Positions 17,810 through 29,669 of a stretch of 64,000 nt of DNA are shown here, in pieces. This DNA is from Deinococcus sp. AJ005 (GTDB lineage: Bacteria > Deinococcota > Deinococci > Deinococcales > Deinococcaceae), in the NCBI RefSeq assembly GCF_009017495.1, contig NZ_CP044990.1:2065001-2129000 (forward strand), given 5' to 3'. The notes beneath the pieces are model-generated. The model was not told where the DNA came from and did not search any database. It saw nothing but the letters and a program-made list of their open reading frames with translations. The position numbers and the translations under genes were made by a program. Every line of letters begins with the position of its first letter. Positions within the stretch are counted from its first letter, which is position 1.

Positions 17810-17832
17810 TTGATAGCGTGGAAGCGTCCGGT

Positions 17833-18360
17833 TCAGCCTGCCTGGGGTCCGGCCAGATGCTCCGCCAGCCGGTCCCAGGTTTCGCCTATGCCCTGGAGCA
17901 TGCCCATGTCCATGACGGTCTTCAGTGCGCCCTCGCTGCCGTATACAGAGCGGCTGACCACGCAGGTGCCTCCCGCCACTTCCTCAAAAATCAGGGTGGC
18001 CTGGGTGGTGGGCAGGTCCGCATTGATTTCGCCCGCAGCATCCGAGAAATAGTCGGTGTAGACCAGCCGCTCGGGGGCCACGATCTCGTCGTAGACACCC
18101 AGACCCCACGATTCCATGCCGTAGAAATCGCCCTGTGCCCGGTCCATGCACTTCATGCAGTAATGCCACTTGCCGCCGGGGCGCAGGTCCACGGTGCAGT
18201 GCGTGAGTTCCCAGCCGCGCGGCCCCCACCAGTGGCGCAGGTGATCAGCCGCCGTGAACGCCTCGAACACAAGGGCGCGAGGTGCTTTGAAGGTGCGCTC
18301 CAGAATGAGTTCCTTTTCATTCTCCACTCTTGAGGTCATGGCGGGCAGGGCACTGGTCAT
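17833..18360 (-). CDS. SRPBCC/AHSA1 domain protein
   Basis: 175 residues. LILERTFKAPRALVFEAFTAADHLRHWWGPRGWELTHCTVDLRPGGKW is the N-terminal half of the Bet v1-like AHSA1 fold; ATLIFEEVAGGTCVVSRSVYGSEGALKTVMDMGMLQGIGETWDRLAEHL is the C-terminal strand and long helix. These proteins have a hydrophobic cavity and unknown ligands. The ATG overlaps the TGA of the ArsR gene (ATGA, 18357-18360), a very common ArsR-AHSA1 pairing. Confidence 0.92.
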   Translation of the reverse strand: MTSALPAMTSRVENEKELILERTFKAPRALVFEAFTAADHLRHWWGPRGWELTHCTVDLRPGGKWHYCMKCMDRAQGDFYGMESWGLGVYDEIVAPERLVYTDYFSDAAGEINADLPTTQATLIFEEVAGGTCVVSRSVYGSEGALKTVMDMGMLQGIGETWDRLAEHLAGPQAG

Positions 18361-18725
18361 GCTTCATCTCCTGATTCGAGTGAGAGGGCGTCCGGTTTCT
18401 GCTTCTGAAGCTGTTGCAGGTAACCGTCCAGATTGTCGAAACGTTCCTCCCAGATTTGCCGGAAGTTGGCAAGCCACTCGTCCAGTTCCCGGAAGGCTTC
18501 GGGCCGCAGGTGGCAGATACGGCGGTTGGCGCTGGCCTGCACGTCGATGACCCCAGCGTCGCTCAGCACCCGCAGGTGCTTGGAGGTCTGCGGCTGCCGC
18601 ATGTTCAGGCGAGCGGCAATCTCACCCACCGTCAGCGGTTCCTGGCGCAGCAGCTCCACCATCTGAAAGCGCTGCGGATCAGCGAGGGCGTGAAAAGTCG
18701 CGGTATTCAAGGCTGGGCGGTTCAC
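18357..18725 (-). CDS. ArsR family winged-helix regulator
   Basis: 122 residues (117 if begun at TTG 18710). The HTH reads FHALADPQRFQMVELLRQEPLTVGEIAARLNMRQPQTSKHLRVLSDAGVI (about residues 11-60) with the wing VQASANRRICHLRPEAF. No metal-binding ELCVCD motif is present, so it belongs to the non-metal AHSA1-linked group. The strong AGGAGGTGA (18730-18722) overlaps the first GTG, too near to serve it, which argues for translation from TTG 18710. It is co-transcribed with the AHSA1 gene and likely represses its own promoter. Confidence 0.9.
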   Translation of the reverse strand: MNRPALNTATFHALADPQRFQMVELLRQEPLTVGEIAARLNMRQPQTSKHLRVLSDAGVIDVQASANRRICHLRPEAFRELDEWLANFRQIWEERFDNLDGYLQQLQKQKPDALSLESGDEA

Positions 18726-18744
18726 CTCCTGTTTGAATGGATCA

Positions 18745-18774
18745 AGTATTCCATATCTAGAATATTCTTGTCAA
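18745..18774 (-). promoter_or_regulatory. Promoter and palindrome of the ArsR-AHSA1 operon
   Basis: On the minus strand TTGACA (18774-18769), 18 bp, AATACT (18750-18745) is a good sigma-70-type promoter. The spacer holds GAATATTC and the imperfect palindrome AGAATATTCTAGATAT, a typical place for an ArsR dimer. Composition is AT-rich relative to the surroundings. Confidence 0.6.
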
Positions 18775-18865
18775 GACATATTACAAGCTGGAAAATAAGG
18801 CGACAGAGATATCGCCAGGAAGTTCTGTCGCCCTTACGCGGGATCACCGGTTCAGGTTGTGCTGT

Positions 18866-20218
18866 TCAGGCTTTCGCCGTCTGCCACACCACGCCCACCG
18901 CTTCCTCCACGCTCTTGACGCCCGTGTGTCCAGGCAATCCAGGCGGCACGATCAGGCGCTTGTAACCGGCGCGTCCCGCTTCCTCGGCGCGGCGCTGGGA
19001 GGCCACGGTACTGCGGACCTCCCCGGCCAGCCCCACCTCACCGAACACCGCCACGTTTGCGGGCAGGGCACGGCCCACCACGGCGCTGTAGACCGCCAGG
19101 GCCACGGCCAGATCCAGGCCCGGATCAAGGACTTTCAGGCCGCCCGCGAGGTTCACGTAGATGTCCAGACCCCCCAGAGTCAAGTCTAAACGGCGCTCCA
19201 GCACGGCCAGCACCACATCCACCCGGCGCGGGTCCAGGCCCACCACCACGCGTCGGGCGTTGGGGTAGGGCGTCTTGGAGGCCAGTGCCTGCACTTCCAG
19301 CAGCATGGGTCGCTGACCGTCCACGGTGGCGGCCACCACGCTGCCAGGCACGCCCACCGGACGCTCGGCCAGGAAGGCGGCACTGGGATTTTCTATGGCA
19401 ATCAATCCCTCACCGCGCATCTCAAACACGCCCAGTTCCCCGGCCTGCCCGAAGCGGTTCTTGACGCTACGGAGCAACCGGAAAGCCCCCACGGTTTCCA
19501 GAAAGACCGTGGTATCCACGATGTGTTCCATCACCTTCGGCCCGGCCACGGTGCCGTCCTTGGTGACGTGGCCCACCAACACGGTGGCGGTGCCCGTTTC
19601 CTTGGCCGCGCGTGTGAGCATGGAGGTGCCGTCGCGGACCTGTGCCACGCCCCCCGCCGCCCCCTCGCCCTCCACGGTGACGGTCTGGATGCTGTCCACG
19701 ATGCACAGCGCGGGTTTGTGTTCATTCATTAAAGCGGCGATGTGTTCGGCCCGGGTGTCGCGCGTCAGTTGGATGTCGGCGGTCACGCCCAGACGGTCTG
19801 CCCGCAACCGGATCTGCTCCAGCGATTCCTCGCCGGCCACATACAGGACGGTGCCCCCGGCGCGCGCCACGCTATCGGCCACCTGAAGCAGCAGGGTACT
19901 CTTGCCGATGCCCGGTTCGCCGCCGATCAGGGTGACGCCCCCGGCCACCAGCCCGCCGCCCAGCACCCGGTCCACCTCTGAAATGCCCGACGACATGCGT
20001 GGCTCCTCGCGCCGCCCCACGGTGGACAGAGGCGTGAGCTTGCCGCCGGAAATGCCGCCGTAGCCCCCGGCCCCGCCGCTGCGCGTTTTACCGCCCGTGA
20101 CCGTGGGTACTTCCTCTTCAAAGGAATTCCACGCCTGACAGTTCGGGCAGCGGCCCAGCGGTTTGGCGGACGTGTAGCCGCAACTGTTGCAGACGTATTT
20201 GGTGGTGACCCTAGCCAT
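18866..20218 (-). CDS. radA: DNA repair protein RadA (Sms)
   Basis: 450 residues, full length. N-terminal C4 zinc finger with C10, C13, C24 and C27; Walker [10 protein letters not shown] at 100-108; Walker B LCIVDSIQ at about 171-178; the RadA-specific KNRFG motif at 253-257; and a C-terminal Lon-protease-like domain (about 300-450) without catalytic dyad function. RadA is a RecA-like hexameric helicase that promotes branch migration in recombinational repair, relevant to radiation resistance in Deinococcus. It starts 8 bp after the stop of the DUF2087 gene, so the two form an operon. Confidence 0.97.
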   Translation of the reverse strand: MARVTTKYVCNSCGYTSAKPLGRCPNCQAWNSFEEEVPTVTGGKTRSGGAGGYGGISGGKLTPLSTVGRREEPRMSSGISEVDRVLGGGLVAGGVTLIGGEPGIGKSTLLLQVADSVARAGGTVLYVAGEESLEQIRLRADRLGVTADIQLTRDTRAEHIAALMNEHKPALCIVDSIQTVTVEGEGAAGGVAQVRDGTSMLTRAAKETGTATVLVGHVTKDGTVAGPKVMEHIVDTTVFLETVGAFRLLRSVKNRFGQAGELGVFEMRGEGLIAIENPSAAFLAERPVGVPGSVVAATVDGQRPMLLEVQALASKTPYPNARRVVVGLDPRRVDVVLAVLERRLDLTLGGLDIYVNLAGGLKVLDPGLDLAVALAVYSAVVGRALPANVAVFGEVGLAGEVRSTVASQRRAEEAGRAGYKRLIVPPGLPGHTGVKSVEEAVGVVWQTAKA

Positions 20219-20226
20219 ACTGGAGT

Positions 20227-20559
20227 TCAGCCACTCTTGCTGACGCTGATCTCTGGCGTGCCGGACGACTCGGAGGTCTCCGCACTCACGCCGGGCCGCC
20301 CGTCCGCGCGCCAGTAGGCACCGTCGGCGGTGGTCAGATACTCGCTGTCCAGCAGTTCGGTCAGCAGAACCGAGGGGTCTTCCAGGGTGCTGTGGTCGGC
20401 CAGCACACGTTCTACCTGCCCCTGGTTGTAGGACACGCCCGGCTCGAACAGGCCAGTCAGGTAATCCAGAATGGCCATCTGATGGACGCGGCGGCGTTTG
20501 CTGGGCCAGGCGATGATGCGTCCGTGGTCGTCCTGAAAGTCGGAGATGCTTTTCGTCAT
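20227..20559 (-). CDS. DUF2087 domain protein upstream of radA
   Basis: 110 residues from ATG 20559 ([15 protein letters not shown]). Residues about 17-85, [40 protein letters not shown] ... [16 protein letters not shown], match DUF2087, a winged-helix-like domain usually found as a fusion or a stand-alone regulator. The start is supported by TAGCAT 7 bp upstream (20572-20567); the ATG at 20568 is an alternative. It is in an operon with radA. A regulatory or DNA-binding role is plausible but unproven. Confidence 0.8.
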   Translation of the reverse strand: MTKSISDFQDDHGRIIAWPSKRRRVHQMAILDYLTGLFEPGVSYNQGQVERVLADHSTLEDPSVLLTELLDSEYLTTADGAYWRADGRPGVSAETSESSGTPEISVSKSG

Positions 20560-20625
20560 GGGAGACATGCTAACCGCTAGGGGCAGGCGGCAGCGGGCAG
20601 GGAGCCACAAATCGGCAGGGGCGCT

Positions 20626-20829
20626 TTATAACAGCGAGGGCTTTAGGCAATCCACGTACACGCTGCCCAGCATCAGCAGCAGGCCAAAGACGATCACGAC
20701 ACTGATGGTGATTCGCTGGGCAAGCCTGCGCTGAAGGCTGAAGCCCAGCGAGGCGATACACACGGTCCAGGCCGCGCCGACGAGCAGGTGTTCACGGCCC
20801 CCGGCCAGCGCAGAGGTTTTCAGGCACAT
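20626..20829 (-). CDS. Small two-TM membrane protein, hypothetical
   Basis: 67 residues from ATG 20829 (MCLKTSALAGGREHLLVG). Two hydrophobic segments, LLVGAAWTVCIASLGFSL and ITISVVIVFGLLLMLGSVYV, flank a basic loop QRRLAQR. No family recognised. A weak TTGGAT box lies 6 bp before the ATG. A longer form beginning at 20886 is possible. Reality of the gene is moderate. Confidence 0.45.
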   Translation of the reverse strand: MCLKTSALAGGREHLLVGAAWTVCIASLGFSLQRRLAQRITISVVIVFGLLLMLGSVYVDCLKPSLL

Positions 20830-20962
20830 GACGAAATCCAAGGGCAACAGTCCTTTGAGGGCCGGGCAGCTCGCCTTCGTCCCCACTCTGGCGCACGCCG
20901 TCTGGCAGGACTCTTTCGGCGGGTTGGATCAAGATGGCGGGCAGAGTAAGAAGAGAGAGAAC

Positions 20963-20990
20963 AAAAAAGCCCTCTCCACTGGGGAGAGGG
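20963..20990 (-). terminator. Terminator of the clp gene
   Basis: Minus strand: CCCTCTCC (20990-20983) and GGAGAGGG (20977-20970) form an 8-bp stem with a short loop, followed by TTTTTT (20968-20963). It lies 25 bp after the stop of the Clp ATPase gene. Confidence 0.85.
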
Positions 20991-21014
20991 GGTGTGGAGA
21001 AACTTCTGGTCTGG

Positions 21015-23252
<2,238 letters not shown>

Positions 23253-23505
23253 GGAAGACCCCCAGGGGGCGAAATCGCACATGCGCGCTTGGCTCGTTCA
23301 GAACGCAGAAAGCGGTGGAGGGTACTGGAGTCGGGTGGACTGATGGAGTGAGCGGTTGGAGTGGGTGGGCCGTCCCGAGTTTAGAGCATCCCTCATGCGC
23401 CAGACGCGCCTAAACTTACGTTCTTGACCCTCTGTACTGTAAGCCTTCCCACCTGACGGCCTTCTTTCGTGCCTGTATTCCCCTTTGCCGGTTACCCTGG
23501 GCGGC
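23253..23505. promoter_or_regulatory. Divergent promoter region clp / CMD gene
   Basis: 250 bp between divergent genes. TACCCT (about 23493-23498) lies 7 bp before the ATG of the carboxymuconolactone-decarboxylase-like gene. On the minus strand no clear Shine-Dalgarno precedes the clp start. No CIRCE or other heat-shock inverted repeat was recognised. Confidence 0.35.
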
Positions 23506-23922
23506 ATGACCGACACTGAACACGGTGCCCCCGCAGAACAACCCGAAGGCCGCGCCAGGAGGACCGTTTTCGGCTCCCAGCATGATCGCATCATGGAACG
23601 CTTGCAGGCGCTGGACACCGACCTGGCCGCCCATATCCAGAATTTTGCCTACGACACCGTCTACGACAGCTCGGCGCTGGACCTGAAGACGCAGGAACTG
23701 ATCGCCTGCGCCCTGCTGGTCTCGCTGGGCAGCCCGCCGGAACTGCGAACCCACCTGCGCGGCGCACTGAACGCCGGGGCGACGGAAGAAGAGGTCCGGG
23801 GCGCGCTGATGATGTGCGTGCCGTATCTGGGATTCCCGCGCACGGTGGCGGGTTTTGAGGTATTGAAGACCTATCTGGACGCTCAGGAGAGGAATCAGAA
23901 GAAAGACAAGGAAAAGGGGTGA
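23506..23922 (+). CDS. Carboxymuconolactone decarboxylase (CMD) family protein
   Basis: 138 residues. The CMD helical core is [55 protein letters not shown] (about 55-115). The AhpD CxxC is absent, so it is of the PcaC-like class rather than a peroxiredoxin reductase. Family members act on lactones or as antioxidants; the substrate is unknown. Start at ATG 23506 follows TACCCT and 7 bp; an upstream in-frame ATG at 23485 lies in that promoter. Confidence 0.87.
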   Translation: MTDTEHGAPAEQPEGRARRTVFGSQHDRIMERLQALDTDLAAHIQNFAYDTVYDSSALDLKTQELIACALLVSLGSPPELRTHLRGALNAGATEEEVRGALMMCVPYLGFPRTVAGFEVLKTYLDAQERNQKKDKEKG

Positions 23923-23960
23923 ACGGGCCGCAGCCTGTCCACCCCTCAGATTGACCTGCT

Positions 23961-24659
23961 TTAGAACATGTACTTGACGCCCAGACGGGCCTTGAAGTTG
24001 GTGCCGGGCCGCACGAAGCGGTTGTCGAAGGTGCTGTAGCTGCCGTCGGCGGTGGGAATGGAGTCACCCTTGCTGGTGTTAATCGTGGACTTGAAGAAGT
24101 AATCCGCGCCCAGATCGCCCACAAGGCTCAGGTTGCCGGTCAGGGCGTAGCTGGCCATCGCGCCTGCACCCAGACCGAACGAGTTGCTGGAATAGGTGGT
24201 GCTGCCGCCCGACGTGCCGTAGTCCTCGGTGCCCTTGAACATGCCGTAGCGCGCGCCGCCGTAGACCATCGTGTCGATGCCGGGGGCCACTTCGCCCAGG
24301 CCGTAGGTGCCGTCCACGGAGATCACGGTCTGGCTGCCGTATTCCGAAGCGCCCAGGCCGCCCTCGGAAATGGGCTTCTTGGCGTCGGCGAAGCTGCCCA
24401 GCACGTTGGTGGAGGAGTCGTTGATCGAGTCACGGGGACGGGTGTAGGCCACGCCTACCTTGACGCCCACGGGACCGATCACGTTGGGGGCATGCACGAA
24501 CACTTCGCCGCTCAGGCCGCCCGCGTATCCGCCGGTCAGGCCGAGTTCAATGTTGTTCCGGGTGATGGTGTTGGTGACGGCAGTGGTCACGCTATTGAGG
24601 GTCTGTGCGCCAGCCGTCGCGACGGCGGCAAGAATGGTCAGGGAAATCAGCTTCTTCAT
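23961..24659 (-). CDS. Exported beta-rich envelope protein (outer-membrane-like)
   Basis: 232 residues. A signal peptide MKKLISLTILAAVATAGA with cleavage near AGA-QT is clear. The mature part alternates hydrophobic and polar residues (IELGLTGGYAGGLSGEVFVHA, VGVKVGVAYTRP, LSLVGDLGADYFF) and ends KARLGVKYMF with a terminal phenylalanine, as in outer-membrane beta-barrels. Deinococcus has an outer-membrane-like layer, so a small porin or barrel is plausible. No named family. Monocistronic, convergent with the CMD gene. Confidence 0.75.
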   Translation of the reverse strand: MKKLISLTILAAVATAGAQTLNSVTTAVTNTITRNNIELGLTGGYAGGLSGEVFVHAPNVIGPVGVKVGVAYTRPRDSINDSSTNVLGSFADAKKPISEGGLGASEYGSQTVISVDGTYGLGEVAPGIDTMVYGGARYGMFKGTEDYGTSGGSTTYSSNSFGLGAGAMASYALTGNLSLVGDLGADYFFKSTINTSKGDSIPTADGSYSTFDNRFVRPGTNFKARLGVKYMF

Positions 24660-24948
24660 GCCTTCCAGCCTCGGCCCCCAACATGAGAACGCCTCATGAA
24701 ACGGTTGACGACAGATTTAAGAAGTGGAGAAAGCGGGGGTGTCCCCGGCACAGGAACGCTCCGGCGTGCTGCCGACTGAAGATTCTCTGTACCTTTCCCC
24801 CACCCAGCCGCCGCCGATCTGCTTCAGAATGAAGGCCCTCAAGCCGTATCCTCCTGTTGACAGAGATGCTGCTAAACTTGGACCGAGTTTAATTTTATTG
24901 CCGGGCGCGTATCACGAATCACCCCTACGCCCACCCCCTGGAGGTTGC
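24660..24948. promoter_or_regulatory. Intergenic region with 19-bp palindrome before etfB
   Basis: The 289-bp gap carries no gene. At 24873-24891 TAAACTTGGACCGAGTTTA is an almost perfect 19-bp palindrome (TAAACTyGGwCCrAGTTTA), the size and symmetry of a TetR-family operator. TTGACA at 24857-24862 lies just upstream, and a T/A-rich TTTAATTTTATTG follows, although standard -35/-10 spacing is not obvious. Regulation of etfBA by an acyl-CoA- or fatty-acid-responsive repressor is the natural inference. Confidence 0.55.
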
Positions 24949-25703
<755 letters not shown>

Positions 25704-25707
<4 letters not shown>

Positions 25708-26654
25708 TTTTAATTGTTGCTGAACACATGGGCGGGAAACTCGCCAAAGCCACTCTGGAGATGGTCACCGCCGCCCGTGACAGTGGCCGTGAAGGACCGC
25801 TCACGCTGCTGGTGCTGGGGCAGGACGTGGCCGGAGTGGCCACCGAGGCTGCCGCCGTGGCCGATCAGGTGCTGGTGGGCGACCTGCCCGCGCTGGCGCA
25901 GTACAACCCCGAAGTCTGGGCCGCCGCCGTGGCGCAGATTGCCAAAGAAGGCGAGGCCAGCACTGTGCTGATTGGCGGCAGCCGTTCAGGCCGCGAGTAT
26001 GCGCCGCGCGTGGCAGTCAAGCTGGACGCGCCGTATCTGGAAGATGTGATTAAACTGACGGCCAGCGGCGAGGCGCTTCAGGCCCAGCGTTACACCTTCC
26101 TTGCCCGCGTGACCGAGACGGTGGAAGCCAGCGGGCCAGTCATTGTGGCTTCCGTCAAGCCCGGTGGCTTCGCTCCGGCAGCCCCAGCAGGTGCGGCGGG
26201 CGAGCAGTACGACATTGAGCTGGAACTGCCCACCCCCCGCACCGAAATCACCGGCAAGAATGTAGAGAAGACCAGCCGCGTCGCCCTGAGTGAGGCCGAG
26301 GTCATCGTGACCGGCGGGCGTGGCGTGGGCAGCCCCGAGAACTTCGCGCAGTACGTGGAAGGTCTGGCCGACAACATCGGTGCGGGCGTGGGCGCGACGC
26401 GGGCCGTGGTGGACGCGGGCTGGCGGCCCTATGCCGAGCAGGTGGGCCAGACCGGCAAGACCGTGCAGCCCAAGGCGTACATCGCGCTGGGCGTGAGCGG
26501 CGCGGTGCAGCACCTGTCGGGCATGGGCAAGAGCAAGAACATCATCGCCATCAACAAGGACGCCGAAGCGCCCATCTTCAAGGTGGCCGACTATGGCATC
26601 GTGGGCGACGTGAACCTGATCGTCCCGGCCTTGATCGCCGCCAGCAAGAAGTAG
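25704..26654 (+). CDS. etfA: Electron transfer flavoprotein, alpha subunit
   Basis: 316 residues. N-terminal [23 protein letters not shown] is domain I; the C-terminal FAD domain reads [15 protein letters not shown] (about 195-210), [45 protein letters not shown] and [23 protein letters not shown], all diagnostic. Translationally coupled to etfB. Followed by a strong terminator. Together the pair links fatty-acid and branched-chain oxidation to the respiratory chain, which fits the methylmalonyl-CoA genes elsewhere in this window. Confidence 0.97.
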
Positions 26655-26670
26655 GTCAACCCACCATAGG

Positions 26671-26703
26671 AGGCGGAGATGCGTGGCTTCTCCGCCTTTT
26701 TTG
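26671..26703 (+). terminator. Terminator of etfBA
   Basis: Stem AGGCGGAG (26671-26678) / CTCCGCCT (26690-26697) with an 11-nt loop, then TTTTTT. Located 17 bp after the etfA stop. Confidence 0.88.
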
Positions 26704-26904
26704 GCGTCTGTATGGGGATCAGGTGCGGTCTGCCCCCAGATATTCCCCAGGACTACCCATCCCCCTGGTCTGCGATGTCCAGACCAGGGGCGGATGAGCG
26801 ATGTCCAGCTCAGCGTTAAAACACTCCAGTCCTGACGTCCGTTTTTTTCATGGCTTTATGGATTGAGGAGTTCCACGGACAGTTCAGGCAGACACATCCT
26901 CCAT
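26704..26904. other. Intergenic region with a non-T-tailed hairpin
   Basis: No gene seen. CCCCTGGTCT (26762-26771) and AGACCAGGGG (26781-26790) form a perfect 10-bp inverted repeat with a 9-nt loop and no T-run. The loop sequence GCGATGTCCAG recurs immediately downstream (about 26798-26808). A GTTTTTTTC run lies near 26840. Confidence 0.4.
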
Positions 26905-26935
26905 AAAAGCCCCTCCTCCATGTGGGAAGAGGGGC
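26903..26935 (-). terminator. Terminator of the M23 peptidase gene
   Basis: Minus strand GCCCCTC (26935-26929) pairs with GAGGGGC (26915-26909), followed by TTTT. It lies 26 bp after the M23 stop. Confidence 0.8.
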
Positions 26936-26960
26936 GAAGTTGATTGGTGAGAACGCGGAA

Positions 26961-28016
26961 CTATTTACGCCAGACTGCCACCGTCTTGGAGCCGCAGGTG
27001 TAAACCGAGGTGCGCTTGTAGCCGTCCGCCACGTAACTGGCGTTCTTCTCGGCGGCCTGGGCGGCGCTCATGCCGTGAAACGAGGCCCACTGGCCCTGAC
27101 TGGGCGTCCAGGTGGAGTTGTAGGTGGCACCGTTGGATTTACAGGTGATCAGCTTGGGCATCATGCCGGAATCTGCCAGGTGTTCCACCCAGCGCTGGTA
27201 GATGCTGGCTGGAGTGTTGTTGAAGGTCAGTTCCCCGGCGGGACGCGGCGGCCAGAACAGCACGGGCGCTTTGGGAAATGCCTGGCCCGCCAGCGAGGTC
27301 CACGGGCCGTCCAGGCTGGCCCTGTTGCCGTCAAAGGGGGTGGTCAGACCGCGCTCAAAGTTCATGACAACGGGTTGGTTCCCTTTTTCCATATGGACGT
27401 GAAGGTGAGGTCCTCCCTCCGAGGAACCGGAGTTGCCCACCCTGCCCAGGAATTGCCCGGCCTCCACCCGCGCGCCGTTCGTCACCCGCGCTTCGGGTTC
27501 GATATCTGGGCGGCCCCCCTTGCCACTGTTGCCGGTAAAGAGTTCGGCGTTGTTGGGACACAGGGCCGCTGGAATGCTTCCTGGCTGCGCGTGAGCATAC
27601 AGGGCGTAATTGCCGTCGTCCTGCAAGACCCACAGGTGGTTACCGCCGCCCGCAAATTTCAGCCCAGGTTTGTACAACGGGTTGTAGGAACCCGGCACAT
27701 TCTCCGGGGCGTTGCGCCAGCAGGCGACGACGACGCCGGGGGCCATGGCATAGAACGGCTTGCCGTACACCACCCAGTTGCTCAGGACCTTGCTGTCGGA
27801 TGTTCCTGCTTTCAGAATCGTCCAGTTGGTGTCGGAGATACGACGCAGAGCGCCGATATCCTTACCCTCGGCCTGGATTCCGCCCGTATGCACACCCGTC
27901 CTGTAGCGCTCATCGTTTGCCAGATCGTTGCCCCGCAGGGGCAGGGTGGCGGCAGCAGCACTGAGCTGCAAGGTGGCAAGAACAACAGCGGCGCTGATCA
28001 TCATGTTGGTTTTCAT
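26961..28016 (-). CDS. Exported M23-family peptidase-like protein with C-terminal repeat
   Basis: 351 residues from MKTNMMISAAVV, with a signal peptide to about residue 23. The M23/LytM core includes GGGNHLWVLQDDGNYALYAHAQPGS (about 123-147) and GGPHLHVHME with H204-x-H206-x-H208. The canonical upstream HxxxD ligand pair is not obvious (there is GVHTGGIQAEGKDIG near 41-54), so catalytic competence is uncertain. Residues about 275-351, ending FHGMSAAQAAEKNASYVADGYKRTSVYTCG, look like the bacterial tandem repeat domain found in polyglycine hydrolases. It probably acts on peptidoglycan in the envelope. Longer upstream frame lacks a start signal. Confidence 0.8.
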   Translation of the reverse strand: MKTNMMISAAVVLATLQLSAAAATLPLRGNDLANDERYRTGVHTGGIQAEGKDIGALRRISDTNWTILKAGTSDSKVLSNWVVYGKPFYAMAPGVVVACWRNAPENVPGSYNPLYKPGLKFAGGGNHLWVLQDDGNYALYAHAQPGSIPAALCPNNAELFTGNSGKGGRPDIEPEARVTNGARVEAGQFLGRVGNSGSSEGGPHLHVHMEKGNQPVVMNFERGLTTPFDGNRASLDGPWTSLAGQAFPKAPVLFWPPRPAGELTFNNTPASIYQRWVEHLADSGMMPKLITCKSNGATYNSTWTPSQGQWASFHGMSAAQAAEKNASYVADGYKRTSVYTCGSKTVAVWRK

Positions 28017-28087
28017 TGTGTTTCTCCTGGGGATCGGGGGGGAGCCAGGGAGAGGCAAGTGGGTGACCAAGACGTCAGCAGCCAGGT

Positions 28088-29350
28088 TCAGACGGGCATG
28101 GTTTGGGCCTCATGGTGTTGACCCACAAACCGCGCTGCCGCCTGCGGATCGCCCAGCCACGGGAAGAACTGCGGTGGGTGGTTAAAGCCGTTGACAAAGG
28201 CGTGCGCCACGCCGGGCCGGGTCTGCGCCGCGCCCAGCACGTCCAGCACATGCGGCGGCGGCGGCCCCAGCAGGGCGTTCGTCCAGTCGGTCACGAAGCG
28301 GGCGTAGCTCCAGTACTCGTCGAAGGTGCCGGTCATCCAGGCTCGGTCAAAGGGCTGGTCCCCGTGCCACAGGATGCGTTCCAGGTAGATCGCTGCCGCC
28401 TTGGCCGCGCTGCCTGCGCCCTGCCCCGTCAGCGGATCGTTGAGGACCAGCGTATCGCCCAGCCCCAGCACCTCGCGGCCCGACGGCAGCGTGGCGACGG
28501 GGCGGCGGACCCCTGGCGTGACCCGGCCCGTCAGGGTGGCCTGCGCGTCGGTCAGTTCGGCGTGCCGGACACGCCCGTATTCCCACGGCAGGAACTGGCG
28601 CAACAGATCTTTCATCAGGGCCAGATGCTGCTGCGGATCGCTTATTCCCGCGAATACGTCCAGCGGGCCGCCGGGAACCGCCTCGATCAGCACGTTCTCG
28701 TACGGCTGGGTGCCGCCATGTTCAGCGACGGTCAGGCCCGGCAGCAAAAACACCTCCCCCACGCCCGGAATCAGGTTGAAGCTGACGGCGCTGTGGACTG
28801 GCCGGGGCGCGACATTCTTCAGGTAGGCCAGGGCCAGATGCCGCTGGGGGGCGCTGTACGGGCTGCGTTCGGCGTCGCGCTCAAACAGTTGGCCCAGCTC
28901 GCCCTTGCCAGCAGCGATCAGCGTCAGATCGTGGACACTGCTCAGGCGCTCGGCGGTCTGAATATCAGCGTTTTCCAGAAGGACATGGCCGCCTCTGGCC
29001 TGAAATTCCCGTAGCCAGCCTGCGAATTTCAACCGTTGATCGACGCTGTAGGCAGGCTTGTCCAGCCGTGCGGAAAAGGCCAGCGCTTTTTGCCCCAGCA
29101 GTTCGGGATGCGGCACGCTCAGGGCGATGCCCTCGATGGGTGGGCAGGCAGCCTCCCAGAAGTTCAGTCCCTGCTGCCGCTCGGTGGTGCAGGCGTCATG
29201 GAAAAGGGCCTGCGTACTCATGATCCGCCCACTCAGGAGCTGTTCGGGTGTGCGGTCTGAAACCAGCGTGACCCCATAGCCGCTCGCCTGTAATCCCAGC
29301 GCAAGCTGCAAGCCTGCCTGTCCTGCACCGATAATTGCCACATCACGCAT
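28088..29350 (-). CDS. Styrene/indole monooxygenase-like FAD oxygenase
   Basis: 420 residues from ATG 29350 with a GGAGG Shine-Dalgarno. The N-terminal Rossmann motif is GAGQAGLQLALGLQASGYGVTLVSDRT (about residues 7-33). The rest, including NFWEAACPPIEGIALSVPHP, FNLIPGVGEVFLLPG and VTPGVRRPVATLPSGREVLGLGDTLVLNDPLTGQGAGSAAKAA, matches the StyA group E flavin monooxygenases. StyA enzymes need a flavin reductase (StyB), which is not adjacent. It would epoxidise an alkene or indole; the real substrate is unknown. Confidence 0.87.
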   Translation of the reverse strand: MRDVAIIGAGQAGLQLALGLQASGYGVTLVSDRTPEQLLSGRIMSTQALFHDACTTERQQGLNFWEAACPPIEGIALSVPHPELLGQKALAFSARLDKPAYSVDQRLKFAGWLREFQARGGHVLLENADIQTAERLSSVHDLTLIAAGKGELGQLFERDAERSPYSAPQRHLALAYLKNVAPRPVHSAVSFNLIPGVGEVFLLPGLTVAEHGGTQPYENVLIEAVPGGPLDVFAGISDPQQHLALMKDLLRQFLPWEYGRVRHAELTDAQATLTGRVTPGVRRPVATLPSGREVLGLGDTLVLNDPLTGQGAGSAAKAAAIYLERILWHGDQPFDRAWMTGTFDEYWSYARFVTDWTNALLGPPPPHVLDVLGAAQTRPGVAHAFVNGFNHPPQFFPWLGDPQAAARFVGQHHEAQTMPV

Positions 29351-29669
29351 TGCCGTGTCCTCCAGATGAATGGGGATGGGAGCGAGGCCGGGCCACACCA
29401 GTAAGCCGTACAGGCAGGGCCGCCTCAGCCAGAAAGGGCCAGCGTTCCAGGGGCAGTGGGGGGAGCAGCATTGAAGTCCGTCGCCGCCTGGAATGCCTGA
29501 CCACCTGACCAACCCGGTGGCGAGCGAGGCATCTGTGGACGAACCCCTCTGAAACTGCCCAGAGCTTAGGGGAGGGCCGTGACATGGCCGTGACGGACCG
29601 ACAGCCGCCCCATAAAATGCGACTGGGGCAGGTTTTTTAAGCCTCCCCTCAAGCACCCGACTGGTTTTC
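29351..29669. other. Intergenic region with inverted repeat
   Basis: No supported gene. A perfect 11-bp inverted repeat GGTTTTTTAAG (29631-29641) / CTTAAAAAACC (29669-29679) spans the 3' end of the regulator gene and may act as its terminator on the minus strand. A related CGACTGG unit precedes each half. Confidence 0.45.

Noticed and set aside
29343..29585. Minus-strand small frame before the styrene-monooxygenase-like gene
   Set aside because: It overlaps the Shine-Dalgarno and start of the flavoprotein gene; Arg/Pro-rich with no domain.
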